A program made the translations under genes and the position numbers. The notes under the pieces were generated by a model, which made no database searches, was not told where the DNA came from, and worked only from the letters and a program-made list of their open reading frames with translations. A stretch of 64,000 nucleotides of DNA. Origin: Streptomyces sp. SID8374. GTDB lineage: Bacteria > Actinomycetota > Actinomycetes > Streptomycetales > Streptomycetaceae. Of this stretch, positions 18,120 through 25,899 are shown one piece after another. The stretch covers positions 1,116,001 to 1,180,000 of the forward strand of contig NZ_WWGH01000002.1 of assembly GCF_009865135.1 (NCBI RefSeq), in the 5' to 3' direction. Within the stretch, counting starts at the first letter, position 1, and each line of letters opens with the position of its first letter.

Positions 18120-20249
18120 CTAGGCGGGCACGCTCGCCACGCCCCGCGCCAGGAACGGCTTCCCGTTCACCCGCTGGGAGACGCCTTCGCGGTCCAGGTA
18201 CGGCGTGATGCCGCCCAGGTGGAAGGGCCAGCCCGCGCCGGTGATCAGGCACAGGTCGATGTCCTGGGCCTCGGCGACGACGCCCTCGTCCAGCATCAGG
18301 CCGATCTCCTGCGCCACCGCGTCCAGGACGCGGTCGCGGGTCTGCTCCTCGGTGAGGACCGTGTCGCCCTGCTTGAGGAGGGCGGCGACCTCGGGGTCGA
18401 GGACCGGGGCGCCGGAGTCGTAGACGTAGAAGCCGCGCTTGCCGGCCTTCACGACCGCCGCGAGGTTCTCGGAGACGGTGAAGCGCTCCGGGAAGGCGCG
18501 GTTCAGGGTCTCGGAGACGTGCAGGCCGATGGCCGGGCCGACCAGCTCCAGAAGGACCAGCGGGGACATCGGCAGGCCGAGCGGCTCCACGGCCTTCTCC
18601 GCGACCTCGACCGGGGTGCCCTCGTCGATGACGTTCTGGATCTCGCCCATGAAGCGGGTGAGGATGCGGTTGACGACGAACGCCGGGGCGTCCTTCACCA
18701 GGACCGCGGTCTTCTTCAGCTTGCGGGCCACACCGAAGGCCGTCGCCAGCGAGGCGTCGTCCGTCTGCTCGCCGCGCACGATCTCCAGCAGCGGGAGGAT
18801 CGCGACCGGGTTGAAGAAGTGGAAGCCGACGACCCGCTCGGGGTTCTTCAGCTTCGACGCCATCTCGGTCACCGAGAGCGAGGAGGTGTTGGTGGCGAGG
18901 ATCGCGTGCGCCGGGGCGACCGCCTCGACCTCCGCGAACACCTGCTGCTTGACGCCGATCTCCTCGAAGACGGCCTCGATGATGAAGTCGGCGTCGGAGA
19001 AGCCCTCCGCCTTGTCCAGCACACCGGAGACCAGGGCCTTGAGGCGGTTGGCCTTGTCCTGGTTGATGCGGCCCTTGCCGAGGAGCTTCTCGATCTCGGC
19101 GTGGACGTAGCCCACACCCTTGTCGACGCGCTCCTGGTCGATGTCCGTGAGGACGACCGGGACCTCCAGGCGGCGCAGGAACAGCAGCGCCAGCTGCGAG
19201 GCCATCAGACCGGCGCCGACAACGCCGACCTTGGTGACCGGGCGGGCCAGGTTCTTGTCGGGGGCACCGGCCGGGCGCTTGGCGCGCTTCTGGACCAGGT
19301 TGAAGGCGTAGATGCCGCTGCGCAGCTCGCCGCCCATGATCAGGTCCGCGAGGGCCTGGTCCTCGGCGTCGAAGCCGGCGGACAGGTCGCCGTCCTTCGC
19401 CGCCGCGATGATGTCCAGCGCGCGGTACGCGGCCGGGGCCGCACCGTGCACCTTGGAGTCCGCGATGGCCCGGCCGCGGGCGACAGCCGCGTCCCAGCCC
19501 TCGCCGCGGTCGATCTCGGGGCGCTCCACGGCCAGTTCGCCCTTGAGGACGGCCGCGGTCCAGATCAGCGACTGCTCAAGGAAGTCCGCGCCCTCGAAGA
19601 TCGCGTCGGCGATCCCGAGCTCGAAGACCTGCTTGCCCTTGAGCTGGCGGTTCTGGTTGAGCGAGTTCTCGATGATCACCGAGACCGCGCGGTCGGCGCC
19701 GATCAGGTTCGGGAGCAGCGCGCAGCCGCCCCAGCCGGGGACCAGGCCGAGGAAGACCTCGGGCAGCGAGAACGCCGGGATGGCGGTGGAGACGGTGCGG
19801 TAGGTGCAGTGCAGACCGACCTCGACACCGCCGCCCATCGCCGCGCCGTTGTAGTACGCGAACGTCGGGACCGCGAGGCCGGAGAGGCGGCGGAAGACGT
19901 CGTGGCCGCCCTTGCCGATCGCCAGCGCGTCCTCGTGGCGGCCGAGCAGCTCCACGCCCTTGAGGTCGGCGCCGACGGCGAAGATGAACGGCTTGCCGGT
20001 GATGCCGACGCCGGTGATGGTGCCGTCGGCGGCCTCCTTCTCGACCTGGTCGATCGCGGCGTTCAGGTTCGCCAGCGACTGCGGTCCGAAGGTGGTCGGC
20101 TTGGTGTGGTCCAGGCCGTTGTCCAGCGTGATGAGCGCGAACCGCCCGGCACCGGACGGCAGGTCCAGGTGGCGTACGTGCGCCTGCGTGACGACCTCGC
20201 CGGGGAACAGCTCGGCCGCACCCTTCAGAAGCTCAGTGGTGGAGCTCAC
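18120..20249 (-). CDS. fadB: Fatty-acid oxidation complex alpha subunit (enoyl-CoA hydratase / 3-hydroxyacyl-CoA dehydrogenase)
   Basis: Bifunctional beta-oxidation enzyme of 709 residues. The N-terminal half is a crotonase domain with the oxyanion-hole glycines in NGAAMGGGVEVGLH and the PEVFLGLVPGWGG segment. The second half is a 3-hydroxyacyl-CoA dehydrogenase with the NAD-binding loop GVVGAGLMASQLA and the catalytic FHFFNPV histidine region, followed by two helical C-terminal domains. The GTG at 20249 overlaps the thiolase stop by four bases (GTGA) and GGAGG lies just upstream inside the thiolase gene, so the two are translationally coupled. The open frame extends further upstream, but only into thiolase sequence. 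Confidence 0.95.
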   Translation of the reverse strand: MSSTTELLKGAAELFPGEVVTQAHVRHLDLPSGAGRFALITLDNGLDHTKPTTFGPQSLANLNAAIDQVEKEAADGTITGVGITGKPFIFAVGADLKGVELLGRHEDALAIGKGGHDVFRRLSGLAVPTFAYYNGAAMGGGVEVGLHCTYRTVSTAIPAFSLPEVFLGLVPGWGGCALLPNLIGADRAVSVIIENSLNQNRQLKGKQVFELGIADAIFEGADFLEQSLIWTAAVLKGELAVERPEIDRGEGWDAAVARGRAIADSKVHGAAPAAYRALDIIAAAKDGDLSAGFDAEDQALADLIMGGELRSGIYAFNLVQKRAKRPAGAPDKNLARPVTKVGVVGAGLMASQLALLFLRRLEVPVVLTDIDQERVDKGVGYVHAEIEKLLGKGRINQDKANRLKALVSGVLDKAEGFSDADFIIEAVFEEIGVKQQVFAEVEAVAPAHAILATNTSSLSVTEMASKLKNPERVVGFHFFNPVAILPLLEIVRGEQTDDASLATAFGVARKLKKTAVLVKDAPAFVVNRILTRFMGEIQNVIDEGTPVEVAEKAVEPLGLPMSPLVLLELVGPAIGLHVSETLNRAFPERFTVSENLAAVVKAGKRGFYVYDSGAPVLDPEVAALLKQGDTVLTEEQTRDRVLDAVAQEIGLMLDEGVVAEAQDIDLCLITGAGWPFHLGGITPYLDREGVSQRVNGKPFLARGVASVPA

Positions 20250-21466
20250 TTGTTGCCTCCGTCGAAATTCGGGTTCTCCCAGATGACCGTGGCGCCCATG
20301 CCGAAGCCGACGCACATCGTCGTCAGGCCGTAGCGGACCTTGGGCTGCTCCTCGAACTGCCGGGCCAGCTGCGTCATGAGCCGGACACCGGAGGAGGCGA
20401 GCGGGTGGCCGTACGCGATGGCGCCGCCGTACTGGTTGACGCGGGCGTCGTCGTCGGCGATGCCGTAGTGCTCCAGGAAGGCGAGCACCTGCACGGCGAA
20501 CGCCTCGTTGATCTCGAAGAGACCGATGTCGTCGATGGTGAGACCGGCCTGGGCCAGTGCCTTCTCCGTCGCCGGGATCGGGCCGTAGCCCATGACCTCC
20601 GGCTCCACGCCCGCGAAGGCGTAGGAGACCAGGCGCATCTTGACCGGGAGGCCCAGCTCGCGGGCGACGTCCTCGGCGGCGAGCAGCGAGGCGGTGGCGC
20701 CGTCGTTGAGACCCGCGGCGTTGCCGGCCGTCACGCGGCCGTGGGCGCGGAAGGGGGTCTTCAGGTTGGCGAGGGACTCCAGCGTGGTGCCCGGGCGCAT
20801 CGGCTCGTCGGCGGTGACCAGGCCCCAGCCCGTCTCACCGGCCTCGGCGTTGGTGCGGCGCACGGAGACCGGCACCAGGTCCTGCTGGATCTTGCCGTTG
20901 GCGTACGCCTTGGCGGCCTTCTCCTGCGAACGCACCGCGTACTCGTCGGCGCGCTGCTTGGTGATCGTGGGGTAGCGGTCGTGCAGGTTCTCCGCGGTCA
21001 TGCCCATGAACAGGGCGGACTCGTCGACCAGCTTCTCCGACACGAACCGCGGGTTGGGGTCGACGCCCTCGCCCATCGGGTGGCGGCCCATGTGCTCCAC
21101 GCCACCGGCCACGACGACGTCGTACGCGCCGAAGGCGATGGAACCGGCCGTCGAGGTGACGGCGGTCAGGGCGCCCGCGCACATGCGGTCGATCGAGTAG
21201 CCGGGGACGGACTGCGGCAGACCGGCCAGGATTCCGGCGGTACGGCCGAGGGTGAGGCCCTGGTCGCCGATCTGGGTGGTCGCGGCGATGGCGACCTCGT
21301 CGATCTTCTTCGGGTCCAGGTCCGGGTTGCGGCGCAGCAGCTCCCGGATGGCCTTCACGACGAGATCGTCGGCGCGGGTCTCGTGGTAGATGCCCTTCGG
21401 GCCCGCTTTGCCGAACGGGGTGCGGACGCCGTCGACGAAGACGACGTCCCGGATGGTACGAGGCAC
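20246..21466 (-). CDS. fadA: Acetyl-CoA acetyltransferase (3-ketoacyl-CoA thiolase)
   Basis: Last step of beta-oxidation: cleaves 3-ketoacyl-CoA with CoA. The 406-residue product has the thiolase triad: nucleophilic Cys96 in DRMCAGAL, His near 354 in YGHPLASSG and the base Cys near 385 in MCVGFGMG. Start: GGAGGAG followed by seven bases and GTG at 21466. The open frame upstream of this GTG is rich in unlikely codons and has no ribosome binding site. First gene of a two-gene operon with fadB; a partly symmetrical sequence about 75 bases upstream (21541-21552) may be an operator. This trifunctional pair is the typical housekeeping fatty-acid oxidation set of Streptomyces. Confidence 0.95.
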   Translation of the reverse strand: MPRTIRDVVFVDGVRTPFGKAGPKGIYHETRADDLVVKAIRELLRRNPDLDPKKIDEVAIAATTQIGDQGLTLGRTAGILAGLPQSVPGYSIDRMCAGALTAVTSTAGSIAFGAYDVVVAGGVEHMGRHPMGEGVDPNPRFVSEKLVDESALFMGMTAENLHDRYPTITKQRADEYAVRSQEKAAKAYANGKIQQDLVPVSVRRTNAEAGETGWGLVTADEPMRPGTTLESLANLKTPFRAHGRVTAGNAAGLNDGATASLLAAEDVARELGLPVKMRLVSYAFAGVEPEVMGYGPIPATEKALAQAGLTIDDIGLFEINEAFAVQVLAFLEHYGIADDDARVNQYGGAIAYGHPLASSGVRLMTQLARQFEEQPKVRYGLTTMCVGFGMGATVIWENPNFDGGNK

Positions 21467-21540
21467 GATGGCTCTCCTCCAGGGTGCGGGATGGCACTGC
21501 TGCGGGGCACGCCCGTGGGGCGCACCGCCTGCCCTCATGC

Positions 21541-21552
21541 TACTTGCGGGTA
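21541..21552 (-). promoter_or_regulatory. Imperfect palindrome upstream of the fadAB operon (candidate operator)
   Basis: TACTTGCGGGTA matches its own reverse complement at 8 of 12 positions (TACYYGCRRGTA). On the minus strand it overlaps a possible -10 (TAGCAT, plus 21537-21542), about 70 bases before the thiolase GTG. TetR-type fatty-acid regulators often use TTAC..GTAA half-sites like these, but that link is inferred. Confidence 0.4.
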
Positions 21553-21702
21553 ACCAGACTGCCCACCCCTCATGGCCGGAGCGTCGAAGGTCACACCGTC
21601 CGGGTGCCCGCCCGGGCGCCGGTGAGACGGCGGAGGGACCGGAGAACCTGGCGTGATTTCGACCATCGGTTCGGCGTCTGAACAGGGCTCGGAGAGCGGA
21701 AA

Positions 21703-21725
21703 ACCCCCGGCCGGTGACCGGGGGT
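21703..21725 (-). terminator. Intrinsic terminator of the RNase D gene
   Basis: ACCCCCGG (21703-21710) pairs with CCGGGGGT (21718-21725). On the minus strand the stem is followed by TTTT, making it a classical factor-independent terminator 18 bases past the stop of the ribonuclease gene. Confidence 0.8.
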
Positions 21726-21743
21726 GCCGTCCGTGCGAGCGGG

Positions 21744-23021
21744 TCAGGCGGTGGCGGCGAGCGCCCGGACCAGGAGCGGGCTGACCTGTTCGATCTGCCA
21801 GTGCCGGGCCCCGTAACCGGCGAGCGTGTCCTCGACGGCGCTCGGCGTCACGATCTTCGGCGGCTCCCAGCAGACCCGGCGCACGGTGTCCGGGGTGATC
21901 AGGTTCTCCTGGGGCATGTGGAGCCGCTCGGCCAGCTCGGAGACGGCCGCACGGGCCGCCGAGAGCCGGGCGGCGGCCGCCGGGTCCTTGTCGGCCCAGG
22001 AGCGCGGGGGCGGCGGTCCGGCCGGCTGCTGGCCGGGCTGCGGCAGCTCCGACTCCGGCAGCGCCTTCGCCCGCTCCACGGCCGCCTGCCACTGCTCCAG
22101 CTGACGGCGGCCCATGCGGTGGCCGAATCCCGGCAGTGCGGTGAGCGCCTGGACGTTCGCGGGCACCGCGAGGGCGGCCTCCACGATCGCGGCGTCGCCG
22201 AGCACCTTGCCGGGGGAGATGTCCCGGCGCTGGGCCACCTGGTCCCGGGTGTTCCACAGCTCGCGGACGACCGCCATCTGACGGCGGCGGCGGACCTTGT
22301 GCATGCCCGAGGTGCGGCGCCAGGGGTCCTTGCGCGGCGGGGCGGGCGGCGCCGAGGCGATGGCGTCGAACTCCTCCCGCGCCCACTCCAGCTTGCCCTG
22401 CCGCTCCAGCTCGTCCTCCAGCGCGTCGCGCAGGTCGATCAGGAGCTCCACGTCGAGGGCGGCGTACCGCAGCCAGGGCTCGGGCAGCGGGCGGGTGGAC
22501 CAGTCGACGGCGGAGTGGCCCTTCTCCAGGGCGTAACCGAGGACGTTCTCGACCATGGCGCCGAGGCCGACGCGCGGGAAGCCCGCGAGCCGTCCGGCCA
22601 GCTCGGTGTCGAAGAGCGAGGTGGGAGCCATGCCTATGTCCCGCAGGCAGGGCAGGTCCTGGGTGGCGGCGTGCAGGATCCACTCGGAGCCGGTCAGGGC
22701 GGTGGAGAGGCCGGAGAGGTCGGGGCAGCCGACGGGGTCGACCAGGGCGCTGCCCGCGCCGTCGCGGCGCAGCTGCACGAGGTAGGCGCGCTGGCCGTAG
22801 CGGTAGCCGGAGGCGCGCTCGGCGTCGACGGCCACCGGTCCGGTGCCGCGGGCGAAGTCCGCGATCACCCGGGCGAGGGCGTCGTCGGAGGCCACCACCG
22901 GGGGAATGCCCTCGCGAGGTTCGAGCAAGGGGATCGGCGCCGGGGCGACGTCGTCCGGGGGGGGGGCGCCCCCGGTGGTTCGCAGTGAACTGTCTGCTGC
23001 GGTCTCTTGGGCGTCGGTCAC
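21744..23021 (-). CDS. rnd: Ribonuclease D (DEDDy 3 prime-5 prime exoribonuclease with HRDC domain)
   Basis: RNA 3 prime-end trimming enzyme, 425 residues. The DEDDy exonuclease core is complete: Asp66 and Glu68 (VAVDAERA), Asp122 (HAATQDLPCL), Tyr186 and Asp190 (YAALDVELL). An HRDC nucleic-acid-binding domain follows at about 220-305, and a C-terminal extension of about 100 residues is characteristic of actinobacterial members. A Pro-rich 35-residue N-terminal tail precedes the domain. The GTG start at 23021 has no clear ribosome binding site, so it may be leaderless or weakly translated. Intrinsic terminator just after the stop; the gene upstream on the same strand encodes a response regulator but a 36-bp palindrome separates them. 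Confidence 0.93.
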   Translation of the reverse strand: MTDAQETAADSSLRTTGGAPPPDDVAPAPIPLLEPREGIPPVVASDDALARVIADFARGTGPVAVDAERASGYRYGQRAYLVQLRRDGAGSALVDPVGCPDLSGLSTALTGSEWILHAATQDLPCLRDIGMAPTSLFDTELAGRLAGFPRVGLGAMVENVLGYALEKGHSAVDWSTRPLPEPWLRYAALDVELLIDLRDALEDELERQGKLEWAREEFDAIASAPPAPPRKDPWRRTSGMHKVRRRRQMAVVRELWNTRDQVAQRRDISPGKVLGDAAIVEAALAVPANVQALTALPGFGHRMGRRQLEQWQAAVERAKALPESELPQPGQQPAGPPPPRSWADKDPAAAARLSAARAAVSELAERLHMPQENLITPDTVRRVCWEPPKIVTPSAVEDTLAGYGARHWQIEQVSPLLVRALAATA

Positions 23022-23046
23022 GCGTCAAGGGTATCTGTGTATACGC

Positions 23047-23082
23047 GCCACCCGTCGACGGAACGTTCCGTCGACGGGTGGC
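23047..23082 (-). terminator. Perfect 36-bp palindrome downstream of the response-regulator gene
   Basis: GCCACCCGTCGACGGAAC (23047-23064) is followed with no gap by its exact reverse complement (23065-23082). It lies 55 bases past the stop of the regulator gene and 25 bases upstream of the RNase D start. As RNA it forms a very stable stem, most simply a terminator. The lack of any loop or mismatch is unusual. Confidence 0.7.
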
Positions 23083-23137
23083 CATGCGCGTAATCCAGCC
23101 GGAGACGCATCGGTGCACGTCCCGGCGGGGGTGGGGG

Positions 23138-23800
23138 TCAGTGGATGATGCCCGTCCGCAGGGCGACGGCGACCATGCCGGCGCGGTCCCCGGTGCCGAG
23201 CTTGCGGGCGATGCGGGCGAGGTGGGACTTGACGGTCAGGGCGGAGAGGCCCATCGAGACGCCGATGGCCTTGTTGGACTGGCCTTCGGCGACCAGGCGG
23301 AGCACCTCCACCTCACGTCCGGACAGTTCGCGGTAGCCGCCCGGGTGGCTCGGGGACCCGGGGGGCCGGCGGTGCATACGTGCGGCATTGGCGCCGATGG
23401 GGGCGACGCCGGGGCGGGTGGGGTGGCCGATGTTGGTTCGGGTGCCGGTGACGACGTAACCCTTCACACCGCCCGCGAGGGCGTTGCGAACGGCGCCGAT
23501 GTCGTCGGCGGCGGAGAGGGCGAGACCGTTCGGCCAGCCTGCGGCGCGGGTCTCGGACAGCAGGGTCAGCCCGGAACCGTCGGGCAGGTGGACGTCGGCA
23601 ATGCAGATGTCGCGCGGGTTGCCGACGCGGGGACGTGCCTCCGCGATGGACGATGCCTCGATGACGTCACGTACTCCGAGGGCCCACAGATGGCGGGTGA
23701 CGGTGGAACGGACGCGCGGGTCGGCCACGACGACCATGGCCGTCGGCTTGTTCGGGCGGTAGGCGACCAGGCTTGCGGGCTGCTCAAGGAGAACGGACAC
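23138..23800 (-). CDS. LuxR/NarL-type response regulator (orphan)
   Basis: DNA-binding regulator of 220 residues. Residues 20-130 form a receiver-like domain with the candidate phospho-acceptor Asp69 (CIADVHLPDGSG), a Ser in LALSAADD and Lys in VKGYVVTG, so the main switch residues remain, although the N-terminal acidic pocket has only one Asp (VVVADPR). A linker rich in Pro/Arg leads to a LuxR-type helix-turn-helix at about 155-215 (LSGREVEVLRLVAEGQSNKAIG, LTVKSHLARI, broken here for length). No histidine kinase gene is adjacent. GTG start with AGGAGG four bases upstream. Target genes are unknown; its conserved position beside RNase D and hemE may be chance. Confidence 0.88.
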   Translation of the reverse strand: MSVLLEQPASLVAYRPNKPTAMVVVADPRVRSTVTRHLWALGVRDVIEASSIAEARPRVGNPRDICIADVHLPDGSGLTLLSETRAAGWPNGLALSAADDIGAVRNALAGGVKGYVVTGTRTNIGHPTRPGVAPIGANAARMHRRPPGSPSHPGGYRELSGREVEVLRLVAEGQSNKAIGVSMGLSALTVKSHLARIARKLGTGDRAGMVAVALRTGIIH

Positions 23801-24012
23801 CAGGCCTCCTGGGGGGAGTGGCGGGACGGGGCCGGCTCGGGGGATGAAGCCGGGGCGAACCGTGCTTGAAGGGTCATTGACCTCTTCGGCAGCAGACCCG
23901 TCCTCCTTTAGAGGAAGATCACGATTTGGTGAGTAACAATTCGGGCAAATAGGACGCGCGATCGATTGTACGAAAAGAGAGTCGGCAAGTGTGCGAAATG
24001 GGTGACGGGGTG

Positions 24013-24672
24013 TTACGAAACCTGCGGCCCGCGCCGCTGCGGCAGCGTCACCACCGCCGCGTCCGTCGGGTCCGACGGCGGCAGCCCCGCGATCTGGCAG
24101 AGCAGATCACCCCAGGCCATCAGGTGCGACGCCGCGTCCGGCACCCCGCCGCGCCCCTCGCGCGGCGTCCACGAGGCCCGGATCTCGATCTGCGTCGCCG
24201 GACGGCGCGCGCCCAGCGCACCGAAGTAGTGCGATCCGGCGCGTGTCACCGTCCCTCCGGCTTCCCCGTACGACAATCCGCGCGCGTCCAGCGCCCCGGT
24301 CAGCCAGGACCAGCACACCTCCGGCAGCAGCGGATCGGCGGCCATCTCCGGCTCCAGCTCCGCCCGCACCAGCGTCACCAGACGGAAGGCGCCCTGCCAG
24401 GCGTCGTGCCCCGCCGGATCGTGCAGCAGGACGAGCCGGCCGTCCGCGAGATCGTCCTCGCCGTCGACCACCGCCGCCTCCAGGGCGTACGCGTGGGGTG
24501 CCAGGCGCTGCGGGGGCCGTGTGGTCTCCACCTCCAGCTCCGGGCGGAGCCGGGCTGAGCGCAGCGCGTCGACCGCCGACCGGAACGCGGGCGGGACGGG
24601 AGGACCCTCCGCACTGTCCTTGCTGTCAGCGCCATCGGAATGATCGGAAAATTGTCCCTGAGCCGGAGCCAT
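24013..24672 (-). CDS. DUF3000 family protein
   Basis: Conserved actinobacterial protein of unknown function, 219 residues, cytoplasmic by appearance. Recognisable family features are the FRSAVDALRSARLRPE start of the domain, the acidic LHDPAGHDAWQG stretch, the WSWLTGAL segment and the ITA-type IEIRASWTP strand. About 25 residues of low-complexity N-terminal tail precede the domain. The gene is divergent from hemE and separated by only about 90 bases, so the two share a promoter region; family members are commonly found beside hemE, but a functional link has not been shown to my knowledge. Confidence 0.8.
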   Translation of the reverse strand: MAPAQGQFSDHSDGADSKDSAEGPPVPPAFRSAVDALRSARLRPELEVETTRPPQRLAPHAYALEAAVVDGEDDLADGRLVLLHDPAGHDAWQGAFRLVTLVRAELEPEMAADPLLPEVCWSWLTGALDARGLSYGEAGGTVTRAGSHYFGALGARRPATQIEIRASWTPREGRGGVPDAASHLMAWGDLLCQIAGLPPSDPTDAAVVTLPQRRGPQVS

Positions 24673-24764
24673 GCCGGGAAGAGTAGGCGGAACGCGGGCC
24701 TCGCGCAGGGAGAGACACCCGTGCGGCGCCGGGCTCCTTCGCCATGCGTGCGAAGATTTGGTGC

Positions 24765-25850
24765 GTGAGTGCCAACACCAGCCCCTCGGGCCAGCAGACG
24801 ACGACCGCCGCCAGCAACGACGCCCTCCGTGACTCGGCGTTCCTCAAGGCCTGCCGGCGCGAACCCGGGCCGCACACGCCGGTCTGGTTCATGCGGCAGG
24901 CGGGGCGCTCGCTGCCCGAGTACCTGAAGGTCCGCGAGGGCATCGCGATGCTGGACTCCTGCATGATGCCGGAGCTGGTCACCGAGATCACGCTCCAGCC
25001 CGTACGCCGCCACAAGGTCGACGCCGCGATCTACTTCAGCGACATCGTCGTGCCCCTGAAGGCCATCGGCATCGACCTCGACATCAAGCCCGGCGTCGGC
25101 CCCGTCATCGCCGAGCCGATCCGCACTCGAGCCGACCTGGCCCGGCTGCGCGACCTGACCCCCGAGGACGTCCCGTACGTCACCGAGGCCATCGGGATGC
25201 TCACCGCCGAGCTGGGCGCCACCCCGCTCATCGGCTTCGCCGGGGCCCCCTTCACGCTGGCCAGCTACCTCGTCGAGGGCGGCCCCTCGCGCAACCACGA
25301 GCGCACCAAGGCCATGATGTACGGCGACCCGCAGCTCTGGGCCGACCTCGTGGACCGGCTCGCGGAGATCACCGGCGCCTTCCTCAAGGTCCAGATCGAG
25401 GCCGGGGCCTCCGCCGTGCAGCTCTTCGACTCCTGGGTCGGCGCGCTCGCCCCCGCCGACTACCGCCGCGCCGTGCTCCCCGCCTCCGCGAAGGTCTTCG
25501 ACGCCGTCGCCCCGTACGGCGTCCCCCGCATCCACTTCGGCGTCGGCACCGGCGAGCTGCTCGGGCTGATGGGCGAGGCCGGGGCGGACGTCGTCGGCGT
25601 CGACTGGCGCGTCCCGCTGGACGAGGCCGCCCGCCGCGTCGGCCCCGGCAAGGCGCTCCAGGGCAACCTGGACCCGGCCGTGCTCTTCGCCCCCACCCCG
25701 GCCGTCGAGGAGAAGACCCGTGAGGTGCTGGACCAGGCCGCCGGTCTGGAGGGCCACATCTTCAACCTGGGCCACGGCGTGATGCCGTCGATGGACCCGG
25801 ACGCGCTGACCCGGCTCGTCCAGTACGTGCACGAGCAGACCGCGCGCTGA
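24765..25850 (+). CDS. hemE: Uroporphyrinogen decarboxylase
   Basis: Converts uroporphyrinogen III to coproporphyrinogen III in haem synthesis. Family signatures are clear: [13 protein letters not shown] (Arg44, Arg48), [10 protein letters not shown] (Asp93), the [12 protein letters not shown] motif and the late [12 protein letters not shown] histidine motif; 361 residues is a normal length. The start is uncertain. GTG 24765 has no ribosome binding site, but AAGATT (24752-24757) sits seven bases before it as a -10 would for a leaderless transcript, which are common in Streptomyces. An in-frame ATG at 24744 would add seven residues and lacks both signals. A bidirectional terminator follows. 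hemY and hemQ lie 2.6 kb further on. Confidence 0.95.
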   Translation: MSANTSPSGQQTTTAASNDALRDSAFLKACRREPGPHTPVWFMRQAGRSLPEYLKVREGIAMLDSCMMPELVTEITLQPVRRHKVDAAIYFSDIVVPLKAIGIDLDIKPGVGPVIAEPIRTRADLARLRDLTPEDVPYVTEAIGMLTAELGATPLIGFAGAPFTLASYLVEGGPSRNHERTKAMMYGDPQLWADLVDRLAEITGAFLKVQIEAGASAVQLFDSWVGALAPADYRRAVLPASAKVFDAVAPYGVPRIHFGVGTGELLGLMGEAGADVVGVDWRVPLDEAARRVGPGKALQGNLDPAVLFAPTPAVEEKTREVLDQAAGLEGHIFNLGHGVMPSMDPDALTRLVQYVHEQTAR

Positions 25851-25863
25851 CTTCGGGGCTTCC

Positions 25864-25898
25864 GGGGCGCGGGAGGCTCCATCGCCATCCCGCGCCCC
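25864..25898. terminator. Bidirectional terminator between hemE and the oxidoreductase gene
   Basis: GGGGCGCGGGA (25864-25874) pairs with TCCCGCGCCCC (25888-25898), 11 perfect base pairs around a 13-base loop. It fills the 49-base gap between the two convergent genes and can serve both. Confidence 0.8.
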
Positions 25899-25899
25899 G

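Noticed and set aside
18219-20333. 704-codon plus-strand frame opposite fadB
   Set aside because: Antisense shadow of a well-supported beta-oxidation gene.
23916-23939. TTGTTA/TGATCT promoter pair before the response-regulator gene
   Set aside because: Only 12 bases separate the hexamers, too few for a sigma-70-type promoter.
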